Positions 43,183 through 52,814 of a stretch of DNA of 64,000 nt are shown here, one piece after another. The notes below the pieces were generated by a model. That model made no database searches and was not told the DNA's origin. It saw only the letters and a list, made by a program, of their open reading frames with translations. Made by a program: the position numbers and the translations under genes. Position 1 is the stretch's first letter. Each line of letters begins with the position of its first letter. This DNA is from Catonia carolina (Eukaryota > Arthropoda > Insecta > Hemiptera > Achilidae), in NCBI GenBank assembly GCA_035578175.1, contig JAQMRL010000014.1, positions 13,592,274 to 13,656,273 on the forward strand, in the 5' to 3' direction.

Positions 43183-44351
43183 ACTATCGGTTTCATAACC
43201 ATAGACACCCGAGTTTGAATCCGTGCATCTCTAAAACCATAAGTCGGATTTCAACATACTTTACATCAAAATTTAGCTCATTTTATTCTGCATTGACCTA
43301 TAATAAAACTATAATTTTAGTGTTGTTTTAAAATTGCCATATCGAGGTTGGAAGACAAAAATACCCGGTTATTTTGATACCGCAAACAATTTTATGCGTT
43401 TAGAGGCGTGTAATTCGATAAATATTAGACCGAAAAGTTTGAAATTTTAACAGAATGTAGGCAGTTATTTTCTTACGACGTGTACGAAATTTCAGATTTA
43501 TACGTTTTTTAAATATTAATTAATTAACAATATTCTGAACCCTTGCTATCTCGGTAAACGTTCAATCATTCGGCACGTGCAAACTATCGTTTATTCAGCG
43601 GAAGAAACTCACTACGAATACGTTAATAACATGAAATATTGATTAGCCAATGTTGTGGTAGAATGTTTAGAATTTTGAAAAAAAGACTTAGTAATGCGAG
43701 GGGGGTAGGCACTACTATCCATGTTGCCTGAATCTGTCTACCTAAATTGACAATGCTGTCTGTTAATTCAGGTAGATAGTCCAACAGGATGTCACATACA
43801 CAAACTGCCAACATGGATAGAAGTGCACATCCCCCGCATTACCAAGTGCATTTTTCAAAATTTTCAAAATTCTACCACAACATTGGCCAATCAATATTTC
43901 ATATTATTAACATATTTGTACTTAGTATTTCACGCTGAACAAAACGATAGTTTGCCCGTGCCGAACGATCGAACGGTTACCGAGATAGCAAGGGTTTAGA
44001 ATATTGTTAATAAATCAAAATTTAAATAACGTACAAATTAAAAATTTCGTACACCCTTAAAAAATATAATTGTCTATGTTGTAAAATTTTCAACTTTTCG
44101 GTCAAATAGTTATCGAGTTACACGCCTCTAGATGCATGAAATTTGTTGCGGTAACAAAAAACCTGATCTTTTTGTCTTCCAACCTTGATATGGCAATTTT
44201 TAACAACATTAAAAATATAGGACTATTATAGGTCAACGCAGAATGGAATGAGCTAAATTTTGATGTAAAGTATGTCGAAATCCGACTCATAGTTTTGGAG
44301 ATGAAAGGGTTCAAACTCGGATGTATATGATTATGAAACCCATGGTAGTTC
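43183..44351. mobile_element. Foldback element, family 2, copy 2
   Basis: The ends are CTACTATCGGTTTCATAACC and, inverted from the right, CTACCATGGGTTTCATAATC. The arms pair over about 500 bp, including the GGTTACCGAGATAGCAAGGG block missing from copy 1's right arm. The centre is homologous to copy 1 (GACAATGCTGTCTGTTAATT). Confidence 0.78.
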
Positions 44352-44527
44352 TACGTCATCAGGAATCTAATAAAACGAATTCTCGCGCAGGTCTAGTCTG
44401 TGCGCGGGACGGAATTGTATGCTGAAGTAAACTTGTAACTATATTTACGGGAATAGTTTTTTTACCCTCCGAAAGGGCATAAATTAAAGACAAAGTGAAT
44501 ATAGAAAAAAAATTTAATACTTTAATG

Positions 44528-45316
44528 GTTTGAAACACACACGTTTTTCTCTTGCCAATGCAAATAAACAATATAACATAACATTAGTAATACATCATTA
44601 GAAATGAACAAAAAATTAACCTCAAAAACATAACCTTATTTTAATCATGATTGAGAGACGCAAAATGAAAATCAACCTCAGTTTGGCTTTAAAATTCGAA
44701 AAATCGCTCTTTGACACTAAACTAGACTCTGCACAGAAAAATTCTGTAAATAAAAGTTGTAGATCTTTTAATTTCCTAAAAATTTGATTATAATTTTTTG
44801 TCGTAAAATGCATACTAAGGCTGAAATTTTAAATCTATTTTTTACACGTTTTCGTGAGAAAAAATAGAAAATCGTTAATTACCGCTAAACTAAGCTTTAT
44901 ACAAAAAAAAGTTTAAAAATAATTTGAAATAAAAGTTGTAGGATTTCCTTAAGGATTATTTCCTCAGGATTATCCTTAAATTCTCTTCAATTTTTTTATT
45001 ATACGTATTTTTGCGCTAAAATGAATATTAAATTCGCAATCTTAAAATAAAAACATTTTTTTACGAAAAAACAACCTAGCCTACCCAAGAATTTCAGCAG
45101 ACATGGAGCTTAATAAATATAGTAAATGAGACAATTTAAAAAAAAAAATCTTATAAGCGGTTTTAAGAAAATCGCGAAAAAGTGAAAAGGACATGAATAA
45201 ACTACTACTTCCGGTTGACCGATTTTGATGAAAATATTCATATCGGGTCCCCTAGTAGGTCCTAACTTGAGTTTCAAGTTTCAACTTTGTACGATGTTCC
45301 GTTCTTATATATTTTG

Positions 45317-45378
<62 letters not shown>

Positions 45379-45411
45379 TCGCTGAAAACATGTTTTTTTG
45401 GGTTCAAAAAA
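44528..45411 (-). mobile_element. H1 element (left member of an inverted pair)
   Basis: From GAAACACACACGTTTTTCTC to GGGTTCAAAAAACGTGTAT, with (CA)28 at 45320-45376. It is joined tail-to-tail with the next copy. Confidence 0.75.
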
Positions 45412-45436
45412 CGTGTATGGGGAACGTATATGGTGT

Positions 45437-46236
45437 ATTAGTACAGCGATTGGTCGTGTTTGTGTGTGTGTGAACAAAATATGTCAAGAACAGAACATCG
45501 TACAAAGTTGAAACTTGAAACTTAAGTTAGGATCTAATAGAGGACCCAACACGAACATTTTCATCAAAATCGGTCAACCGGAAGTAGTAGTTTATTAATG
45601 TCATTTTTCACTTTTTTGCGATTGTTTCAAAAACGACTTGTAAGATTTCTTTTTAAAAATTGCCTCATTTACTAAGTTTTCTATGCTCTACAAGGTAGGG
45701 TGGGCGCCATGTCTGCTGAAATTCTTGGAAAAGTTATTTTCTCGTAAAAAAATTGTGTTTTAAAAATTGTGATTTAATACGTAATTTAGCGCAAAAATGT
45801 ATGTATTAAAAGTTGTAGAGAATTTAAATTCGTACAACTTTTATTTTAAACATTTTTTGTATACGCTTAACTAAGATTTAATTAGCGATTTTCTGTTTTT
45901 TTCCTCACGAAAACGTGTAAAAATTCGATTTTTTTAAGATTTCAGCCTTAGTATGCACTTAACGACAAAAGTGTATTATAATCAAATTTATAGGAAACTG
46001 AAAGATCTGCAACTTTTATTTAAGCATTTTTCTCTACAGAGTGATTTTCCATACTATTAAACCAAACTGAAGTTGATTTCATTTTGCATCATTCACTCAT
46101 TATTAAAAAAAAGGTTTTGTTTTTTTGAGTTAATTCTTTTGCTTTTTTCCAATGTTTTAATACTAATGTTAGGTTACAATGGATATTATTTGCATTGGCA
46201 AGAGAAAGTCGCGTGAGTGTTTCACACCAGATTTTT
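45437..46236 (+). mobile_element. H1 element (right member of an inverted pair)
   Basis: Begins within H1 at ACAGCGATTGGTCGTGTTTG and ends at CACACCAGATTTTT. The first ~120 bp are missing. Confidence 0.75.
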
Positions 46237-46256
46237 ATTTATTTATTTATATTTTT

Positions 46257-46576
46257 TTATCCTTAATGTGTGTACTTTGAAATCTGTTCAATTCAGAACA
46301 ATGAGCAACTCCGTGACTCAATGAAATGAGAATGATGTGTATGACGTGTAAATGAGGTGTAGTTTTTTACAGATTCAGGCCGACCATTTCTCAGTAAGTA
46401 TGGTTAATTGGACCCCATCCTTCAAAGTATACTGGTAACCCCTGTCTTGTATTTAAATTCGTTTAAAAGTTACTTACTTTTACTGGGATTTGAACCAGGA
46501 ACCTTCGTCTCCTTAAATCAGCTGTTAAACAGCTGACTCGCGGCGACGACTTTACCTCTAGACCAACCCGGTGGGT
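46257..46576 (-). repeat. SINE-A, full length
   Basis: Flanked by AGATTTTTATTTAT on both sides (about 46231-46244 and 46577-46590). The A box (CCTCTAGACCA inverted) lies near 46555 and the B box (GGATTTGAACC inverted) near 46490. It inserted in the AT-rich flank of an H1 element. Confidence 0.82.
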
Positions 46577-46579
46577 AGA

Positions 46580-47430
46580 TTTTTATTTATGTTTTCAAAA
46601 ATTTATTTACCCCTCGTAGGATACATATTGCGCGGGCGCTGTGCACAGGCGCAATTAAATATAAATAACACATGTTTGAGTAAGGTGAATACAACAACAA
46701 AAGATTGATTTAAAGTAAAATCTGACCTTTGACTTGTATTTAAAAGAAAATAGGTCTTTCAACCGCCTAGGGGCTTAGCCCCCTATGGTGTAACCGATTG
46801 CCTATTGTCTTATTATTAAATAGGCTATTCAATTTGCTCGTTAACACCTCTTCTTTTTCTTCTTCTTCTTCTTCTGTTTTATTTTCGTTTCTCTTTTAAT
46901 ATTACATTTATCTTATTGTTCATATAGTCCAGCCTATTCTTTACTATACTCTTCGTCAATTCAATTGGCGAGTGATCGTATTGTTAAATGATTTGGGGTA
47001 AATCATTTTGGCTGGACACACTATATACAATTTGGAGTGTATGTCAATTTTCACTACGAAGACGAATATTGTGAAAAAATTTTAAATTTTATTCCAGAGT
47101 GGGTAGGAGCCCCATATTCTTTCTACATGAGCGATTAAAATATTACGGAGGGATTATTTTAAAGTCTTGAATTAATTTCTGTGCGTGTATTGTTACAATT
47201 TAGCTGGAACAATATTTATATCGATATTTTTTTAATTTGTTTTATTTGACATTTATGAAATGAATGAATTTCATTTCATAAATTTATTGAAATTATTTTT
47301 TTATTATTTTAAAAGTTATTTTGGGAATTATTATCTGTTTGTAATAATATTTAAGACATGTGAATGAATAAGTTAAAATATTAATTTATTAAATGTTTCT
47401 GATTGTTAAAGGATGTTGATTTATAAAAAA
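46580..47430. other. Spacer with (TTC)n and GC-richer hairpin
   Basis: (TTC)n lies near 46850-46875. An imperfect hairpin, CCTAGGGGC/GCCCCCTATGG, lies near 46769-46790. No coding frame. Confidence 0.35.
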
Positions 47431-47433
47431 AAA

Positions 47434-48368
47434 TCTGGTATGAAACACTCACACAACTTTCTCTTGCCAATGCAAATAATTAACAATAAACCTAACATTA
47501 GTATTAAAACATTAGAAATGAACAAAAACTAACCTCAAAAACATAACCTTATTTTAATCATGAGTGGAAGACGCAAAATGAAAATCGAACTCAATTTGGC
47601 TTAAAAAAAACGGAAAATCACACTTTCACGCTAAACTAGGCTCTGTAGAGAAAAATTCTCAAAAAAAAAGTTGTAGATCTTTTAATTTTCTATAACTTTT
47701 ATTATATACACTTTTGTCGTAAAATGCATACTAAGACCGAAATGTTAAAAAAATCGATTTTTCTCACGTTTTCGTGAGAAAAAAAAACAGAAAATCGCAA
47801 ATTACCGCTAAACTAAGCGTCATACAAAAAAATGTTTGAAACATAAGTTGTAGGTTTTTAAATTCTCTACAACTTTTATTATATAAGTTTTTGCGCTAAA
47901 ATTTATATTAAAGCCGTAATCTTAAAAAAACAACGTTTTTACGTGAAAAGAGCCTCACCGAGAATTTCAGCAAACATGGCGCCTACCCTATCTTGTAGAG
48001 AATAAAAAATTGAGTAAAATAGGCGATTTTAAAAAAAAACCGTAGGACCAGTTTTTGAGAAAATCGCAAAAAACTGAAAAATTATACGAATAAACTACTA
48101 CTTCCGGTTGACCGATTTTGATGAAAATGTTCGTGTCGCGTCCGGTAGTGGTATGTAACTTAAGTTTCAAGTTTCAAGTTCGTACAATGTTCCGTTCTTG
48201 AGATATTCTGTACACACACACACACACACACACAGACCAATCGCTAAAAACATGTTTTTTGGGTTCAGGGGGTCTGAAAACGTATAGATCCGGTGAAAAC
48301 TCGATTTCGAAAAATCGACATGAAAACAATACTTTCCTTCCTATATATTCATATAGGCAAGAGAAAGT
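47434..48368 (-). mobile_element. H1 element, reference copy (935 bp)
   Basis: The cleanest copy. In element orientation it starts ACTTTCTCTTGCC (48368-48356) followed by a CCTATAT...ATATAGG hairpin. (TG)n lies at 48234-48211, and the internal AAGTTGTAG...CTACAACTT hairpin at about 47842-47880. It then has GGCAAGAGAAAGT, the hairpin GTGTGA...TCATAC, and ends CAGA in an A/T run. The two 13-bp inverted repeats match exactly. No protein is encoded. Confidence 0.85.
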
Positions 48369-48844
48369 AAAAATTAATATCACTTTAAGTTTGAAAAGCT
48401 CGAAGAGTGTTTATAATGTATAAGCCAAAGGCTGTTATTAATTAAAAATTATTAATAAAACATAATTTATAACAAATAAACTGGATATAAAGGATGATTC
48501 TAAATTATGGTCAAATAGTTTATTTCATTGTAGAGCTAAAAATAAGAAATAAAATTCATATTAATAAACATAGTCTGCAAATGCTTCCTTGGTGGGTTAC
48601 AGCTAGCAAAATATTTCGCCCCAATTTCAGTTTCCTTGGTAAAATACAGTGATACTGAATTTTTGGGGGCTTTTTTTGGAACAAATATGATGGATTTATA
48701 AGAAAATCACCTAAAAAACTGAATGAAACCAGTCTGGAAGCTGTAGTGATAATAGTTTTTGAGAAAACGGATGAAATATGTATGCAAAAAATCTTAGTAG
48801 AAAACACAGTCTTCTACATTTGATGTCCAATAACTTTGTTTTTT

Positions 48845-49500
48845 TGTCATCAGTCTCTCGACTGGTTTGATGCAGTTCTCCAAGCTGTTCTATCTTGCGC
48901 AAGTCGTTTCATATCTACATAAGTTACCTGTAACACTCTACATCTTTTTGTAATTTGATTTATATATTCTAATCTTTGCCTCCCCCTACAATTTACTCCC
49001 TCAATATTACCCTCCATTATTGATAGACCAATACCTGGATGTCTTAAGATATGCCCCACTAGCCTATCCCTTCTTCTGGTAAGATGCTTCCATATACTTC
49101 TTTTTTCATCCACTCGTCTAAGAACCTCTAAATTTCTTATTTTGTCCACCCATCTAATATTTAATATGTTCCTATATCACCACGTTTCAAAAGCTTCTAT
49201 CCTCTTCTTTTCTACAGCCCCTTTCACCAATGTTTCACTCCCGTATAATGCTACACTCCAAAGATAATGTTTTAAGAAATTTCTCCTCTGTGTTTTATTT
49301 CAAAGGCTTTTATAGCTTGAGCAATTCTACTTTTTGTATCACTTGTGTTTCTACCATCCTTTGTTATTTTACTCCCTAGATATCAGAATTCCACAACTTC
49401 CTGTATGTTTTCGTTGCCAACTTTTACATTTCCCATCTTCTCTAAACCAATGTTGCTGCTGCACAACACTTTTGTTTTGTTCTTATTTATTTTACCGTTT
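48845..49500 (-). pseudogene. RTE-like LINE ORF2 C-terminal fragment
   Basis: The minus-strand frame at 49149-48850 gives MDKIRNLEVLRRVDEKRSIW, GRQRLEYINQ and a C-terminus WRTASNQSRD, then a stop and a T/A-rich tail. Upstream, in broken frames, a VGNENIQEV-like segment continues the reverse-transcriptase C-terminus. Three more copies occur (20311, 52030, 58575). The tail type is that of RTE-like endonuclease/reverse-transcriptase proteins common in insects. It is 5'-truncated and frameshifted, hence inactive. Confidence 0.7.
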
Positions 49501-49555
49501 TATGAGAAGCGAACGAACAATTCATTAGAAAAACATAATATTTATGTATGAAAAG

Positions 49556-49893
49556 TTTTTATTTTTGGTACTACTTTTATTTCAAACATTTTTTATGTAA
49601 CGCTTAATTTATCGATAATTTGTAATTCTCTGTATTTTTTTATAAAAGTCAGTAAACATTTTTATTATTCCGGACTTATAATGCACTTAACGACAAAAGT
49701 GTAGGTACTATAAATAAAGTTATAGGAAATTTAAAACATTTACAACTTTTATTTCAAGCATTTTCTTCTACAGAACCTAGTTTAGCATCAATTAGTGATT
49801 CCCCGTATTTTTAAGTCAAACAGAGGTTGAGTTTCTTTCATTTTGCGTCATTCACTCATGATTAAAATTAATTTATGTTTTTCATTTTTTATT
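49556..49893 (+). repeat. H1 fragment adjoining the GATA exon
   Basis: The middle-to-late part of H1 (CAAACATTTTTTATGTAACG to TCACTCATGATTAAAATTAA), ending about 65 bp before the 49960 exon. Confidence 0.65.
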
Positions 49894-49959
49894 TGCAGCT
49901 GCATCTGCTGTAATTTGGAAAAATAATTTTAATGAATTTGTTGTAATTTATGATTGCAG

Positions 49960-50241
49960 GTAAACCGGCCGTTGACGATGAAGAAGGAAGGCATCCAAAC
50001 AAGAAACCGGAAATTATCATCTAAGTCAAAAAAGAAAAAAGGAAACGGAAGTGGTAGCTGTTTGTCTTTAGGATTATCAGAAATGATGAAACCATTGGAC
50101 GGTGCCTGTAAGACAGGTTACCATCCGCATTATATGTACCAACATTCGAATATGCATCCTCAAGGGCCATTCGTACCACCCCCCGGCCCCCCACATCATC
50201 ATCATATGACACCTTTGTCTTTACCTGGAACCTCAAACATG
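49960..50241 (+). CDS. pnr: GATA factor, basic-tail and C-terminal exon (pannier-like)
   Basis: 94 codons in phase 0 at both ends: acceptor TTTATGATTGCAG ends at 49959 and donor GTCAGT starts at 50242. The peptide opens VNRPLTMKKEGIQTRNRKLS, the basic extension that directly follows the GATA C-finger and contacts the minor groove. Together with the 17198 exon it restores YYKLHNVNRPLTMKKEG, the canonical junction. A lysine-rich run (KSKKKK) that can serve as a nuclear localisation signal follows. After it comes a less conserved segment with proline and histidine runs (PPPGPPHHHH) ending SLPGTSNM. The SSKSKKKK stretch supports pannier over serpent-like paralogues. The frame runs on to a stop at 50257-50259 if the donor is not used, giving an alternative short C-terminus (VSTFI). 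Confidence 0.92.
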
Positions 50242-50280
50242 GTCAGTACTTTTATCTAAATACAGTATTTCATTCTTTAA

Positions 50281-50986
50281 GGGGGTAGTCAACTCATGAA
50301 GATGATTTTTTTTAATTTTGAGTGTTTTTTGCATTTGTTTGAAGTTTAAAATTTTCTGAATCACAACATATTTTGTTTACTTTGTTTGTAAGTTGACAAA
50401 AAGTTATAAAAACATTTGTTTAAAATAAATCTCACTAGCAAGGCGAGTGAAATTATTCCTTCAACTTTGAAGTTTTCCGGAAATGTGGTTTTTGCATGAT
50501 TGTACGTTCTTGGGAATTAAATATTTTGGTTTGTGAAGGAGATATTTAGATGATATTTTTTTTCAAATGTTCATAATTTCTTGCTCTATTATCTGTTGAA
50601 TGTTTATTACAAAAACCTTAATAGGGATTCAGTTAAAAAATAATTTGTGAATACATAAAATAAATGTTTTTTTTTAAATATGGTTTTTCTGCAATAAAAT
50701 TCTTGTAAGAAAAAATACGTACAAGCGCATACAACAGGTAATAGAAAGCAATTTTCTGTATTTTGTATTATAAGAATCATGGTTATATCTTTCTTGGTTC
50801 CTGAGATATTTGATTCCCGAAAAAGCCCGCTTTTCCAATCTCACCCTTATATTAGGGGCTGTAATTAATTTTTTGGCTTGGTTCAAATGGTAGATCGTTA
50901 CTAGTAAATTACTCTTTCATTTAAAATTAATAATGATAACTTATAGCCAAAAGTTTTCATTTTCATTTTCTGGGTTGACTACCCCC
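50281..50986. mobile_element. TTAA-flanked element next to the GATA exon
   Basis: TTAA lies at 50277-50280 and 50987-50990. The ends are GGGGGTAGTCAACTCA and, inverted, GGGGGTAGTCAACCCA. 706 bp, no transposase. TTAA duplication is the piggyBac superfamily hallmark. It lies only 36 bp past the exon's donor site. Confidence 0.78.
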
Positions 50987-51014
50987 TTAAAAAACATTCC
51001 ATTTACCCTTTTTT

Positions 51015-51672
51015 ACTTTCTCTTGGCTATATGAATACATAGAAAGGAAAGTATTGTTTTCATGTCGTTTTTTCGAAATCAAGTTTTCACCGGATCTACA
51101 CGTTTTCAGACCCATTGAACCAAAAAAAAATGTTTTTAGCGGTTGGTCTGTGTGTGAACATAATATCTCAAGAACGGAACACGGTACGAAGTTGAAACTT
51201 GAAACTTAAGTTAGTTACCAATGAAGGACACTTTTTTCTTTGTTTTTTTTGTTTAACGTGTGACTGTTCTGCAATACTGCTAATGCAGATGAAATGATTT
51301 TTTGTTACGTATGAAAATATGCCACGCCTGAATGGGATTCGAACCCAAGACCGCATGATGAGAGGCGAGCACGTTACTAGCGGACACGACAAGAATATAT
51401 TCATCAAAATCGGTCAACCGGAAGTAATAGTTTATTGATGTCACTTTTCACTTTCTTGCGATTTTCGCCTAATTAAATCGCCTCATTTACTAAATTTTTT
51501 ATGTTCTATAAGATAAGGTAGGTGGCATATCTGCTAAAATTCTTGAGGAGGCCTGTGGTCTCGTAAAAAAAATGTTTTTTTTTAAATTGCGGCTTTAATG
51601 TGCATTTTAGCGTAAAAATGTATGTAATAAAAATTGTAGAGCATTTACAATCCTACAACTGTTATTTCAAAC
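51015..51672 (+). mobile_element. H1 element, 3'-truncated, interrupted by SINE-B
   Basis: Starts TTACTTTCTCTTGGCTATAT and is interrupted at GGACAC (51226-51231 / 51382-51387). It ends after CTACAACTGTTATTTC. Confidence 0.75.
51232..51381 (-). repeat. SINE-B (tRNA-derived)
   Basis: On the minus strand it has GTAACGTGCTCGCCTCTCAT and B box GGGTTCGAATCCC, then a body shared with 60085-60260, ending in an A-rich tail. A 6-bp GGACAC repeat flanks it. Confidence 0.75.
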
Positions 51673-52029
51673 TACGGATAAAATTAGTTAGTAGGCCTAT
51701 TTCATGCAATCAGTTTTTTTCATAATTACGTTCGTTTTGTTTTTTAAATGAAGTTAAATTGGTTTAATATCTAGTGTTTAATTTATTCAGAATTTAATTT
51801 TCTACAAATTTAATTTATAAACAATACACTTTAATGTACCATTTACTAAAGTAATTTCACGTTTAAGACAAAAATGTGTTATTTTTAGCCCCAATTCTAG
51901 TGTTTTACATAAGATATCTTTAAAACCAATGAAGGTAAATTACTGGGACTAATTTATAAATAAATAGAATTTATTTAATTTATTAATATAATTATGATAT
52001 AATTATAAATTTAATAATTTATTAATAAA

Positions 52030-52570
52030 TAGAAGCACAAGTGATATCAAAAGTAGAATTGCTCAAGCTAGAAAAGCCTTTGAAATGAAAAACAGCATAC
52101 TGACTACAAACATTGATTTACAGATTAGGAAAAATTTCTTAAAACATTATGTTTGGAGTGTAGCATTATACGGGAGTGAAACGTGGGTGATAGGGGCTGT
52201 AGAAACGAAGAGGATAGAAGCTTTTGAAATGTGGTGTTATAGGAAAATGTTAAAGATTAGGTGGGTGGACAAAATAAGAAATTTAGAGGTTCTTTAGGCG
52301 AGTGGATGAAAAAAGAAGTATATGGAAGCATCTTACCGGAAGAAGGGATAGGCTAGTGGGGCATATCTTAAGACATCCAGGTATTGGGCTATCAATAATG
52401 GAGGGTAATATTGAGGTAGTAAATTGTAGGGGGAGGCAAAGATTAGAATGTATAAATCAAATTACAAAAGATGTAGGGTGTTACAGGTATGTAGATATGA
52501 AACGACTTGCGCAAGATAGAAAAGCTTGGAGAACTGCATCAAACCAGTCAAAAGACTGATGACAAAAAAA
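52030..52570 (+). pseudogene. RTE-like LINE ORF2 C-terminal fragment
   Basis: The plus-strand frame 52085-52297 contains WSVALYGSETWVIGAVETKR and MWCYRKMLKIRWVDKIRNLE. After a one-base frameshift near 52300 it continues MDEKRSIWKHLTGRRDRLVG to a C-terminus WRTASNQSKD and a stop (52557-52559), then GACAAAAAAAA. This is the best preserved of the four copies and shows the reverse-transcriptase thumb and tail. It lies between the last two GATA exons. Confidence 0.75.
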
Positions 52571-52572
52571 AT

Positions 52573-52692
52573 TTAATAAAATACAGTATCGTATATGCCA
52601 CAGTTTACGAATCCGTTTATTAGGGCCAGCCATGTAACAGGGCCAAAATTCTCCGATCCTAATGTGCCCCAATTATCCGGAATTGACTGTAT
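52573..52692 (-). repeat. Tigger/pogo-like terminal fragment
   Basis: The minus strand starts CAGTCAATTCCGGATAATTG at the right edge, next to TA. About 115 bp match 61098-61205 in the opposite orientation. Confidence 0.65.
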
Positions 52693-52787
52693 AATAATTA
52701 CAAATGTAATTTAAAAGAATGTAATATTCAACATAAAAGTTTGTATATTATTTTTATTTATTTTTTTTATTTTTTGGAATGTTTCAG

Positions 52788-52814
52788 ACAAGTTGGAGAA
52801 CGGAATACACCTGA
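52788..52814 (+). CDS. pnr: Probable terminal coding exon of the GATA gene
   Basis: A strong acceptor (T-rich tract, then GGAATGTTTCAG ending 52787) is followed, in the phase left by the 50241 donor, by ACAAGTTGGAGAACGGAATA and a TGA stop at 52812-52814. This gives the C-terminus TSWRTEYT. AATAAA signals at 52847-52852 and 52851-52856 begin 33 nt later. No other frame here continues. The call rests on splice-site, phase and polyadenylation context; I do not recognise the eight residues, so transcript evidence would be decisive. Confidence 0.5.
   Translation, partial: TSWRTEYT

Larger units (their letters stand above)
17333..49959 (+). other. pnr: Giant intron of the GATA gene (32,627 bp)
   Basis: GT at 17333 and AG at 49958-49959 bound the intron. 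It separates the zinc finger from its basic C-terminal tail and contains most of the nested transposons described here. No other host gene was recognised inside it. Confidence 0.85.
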
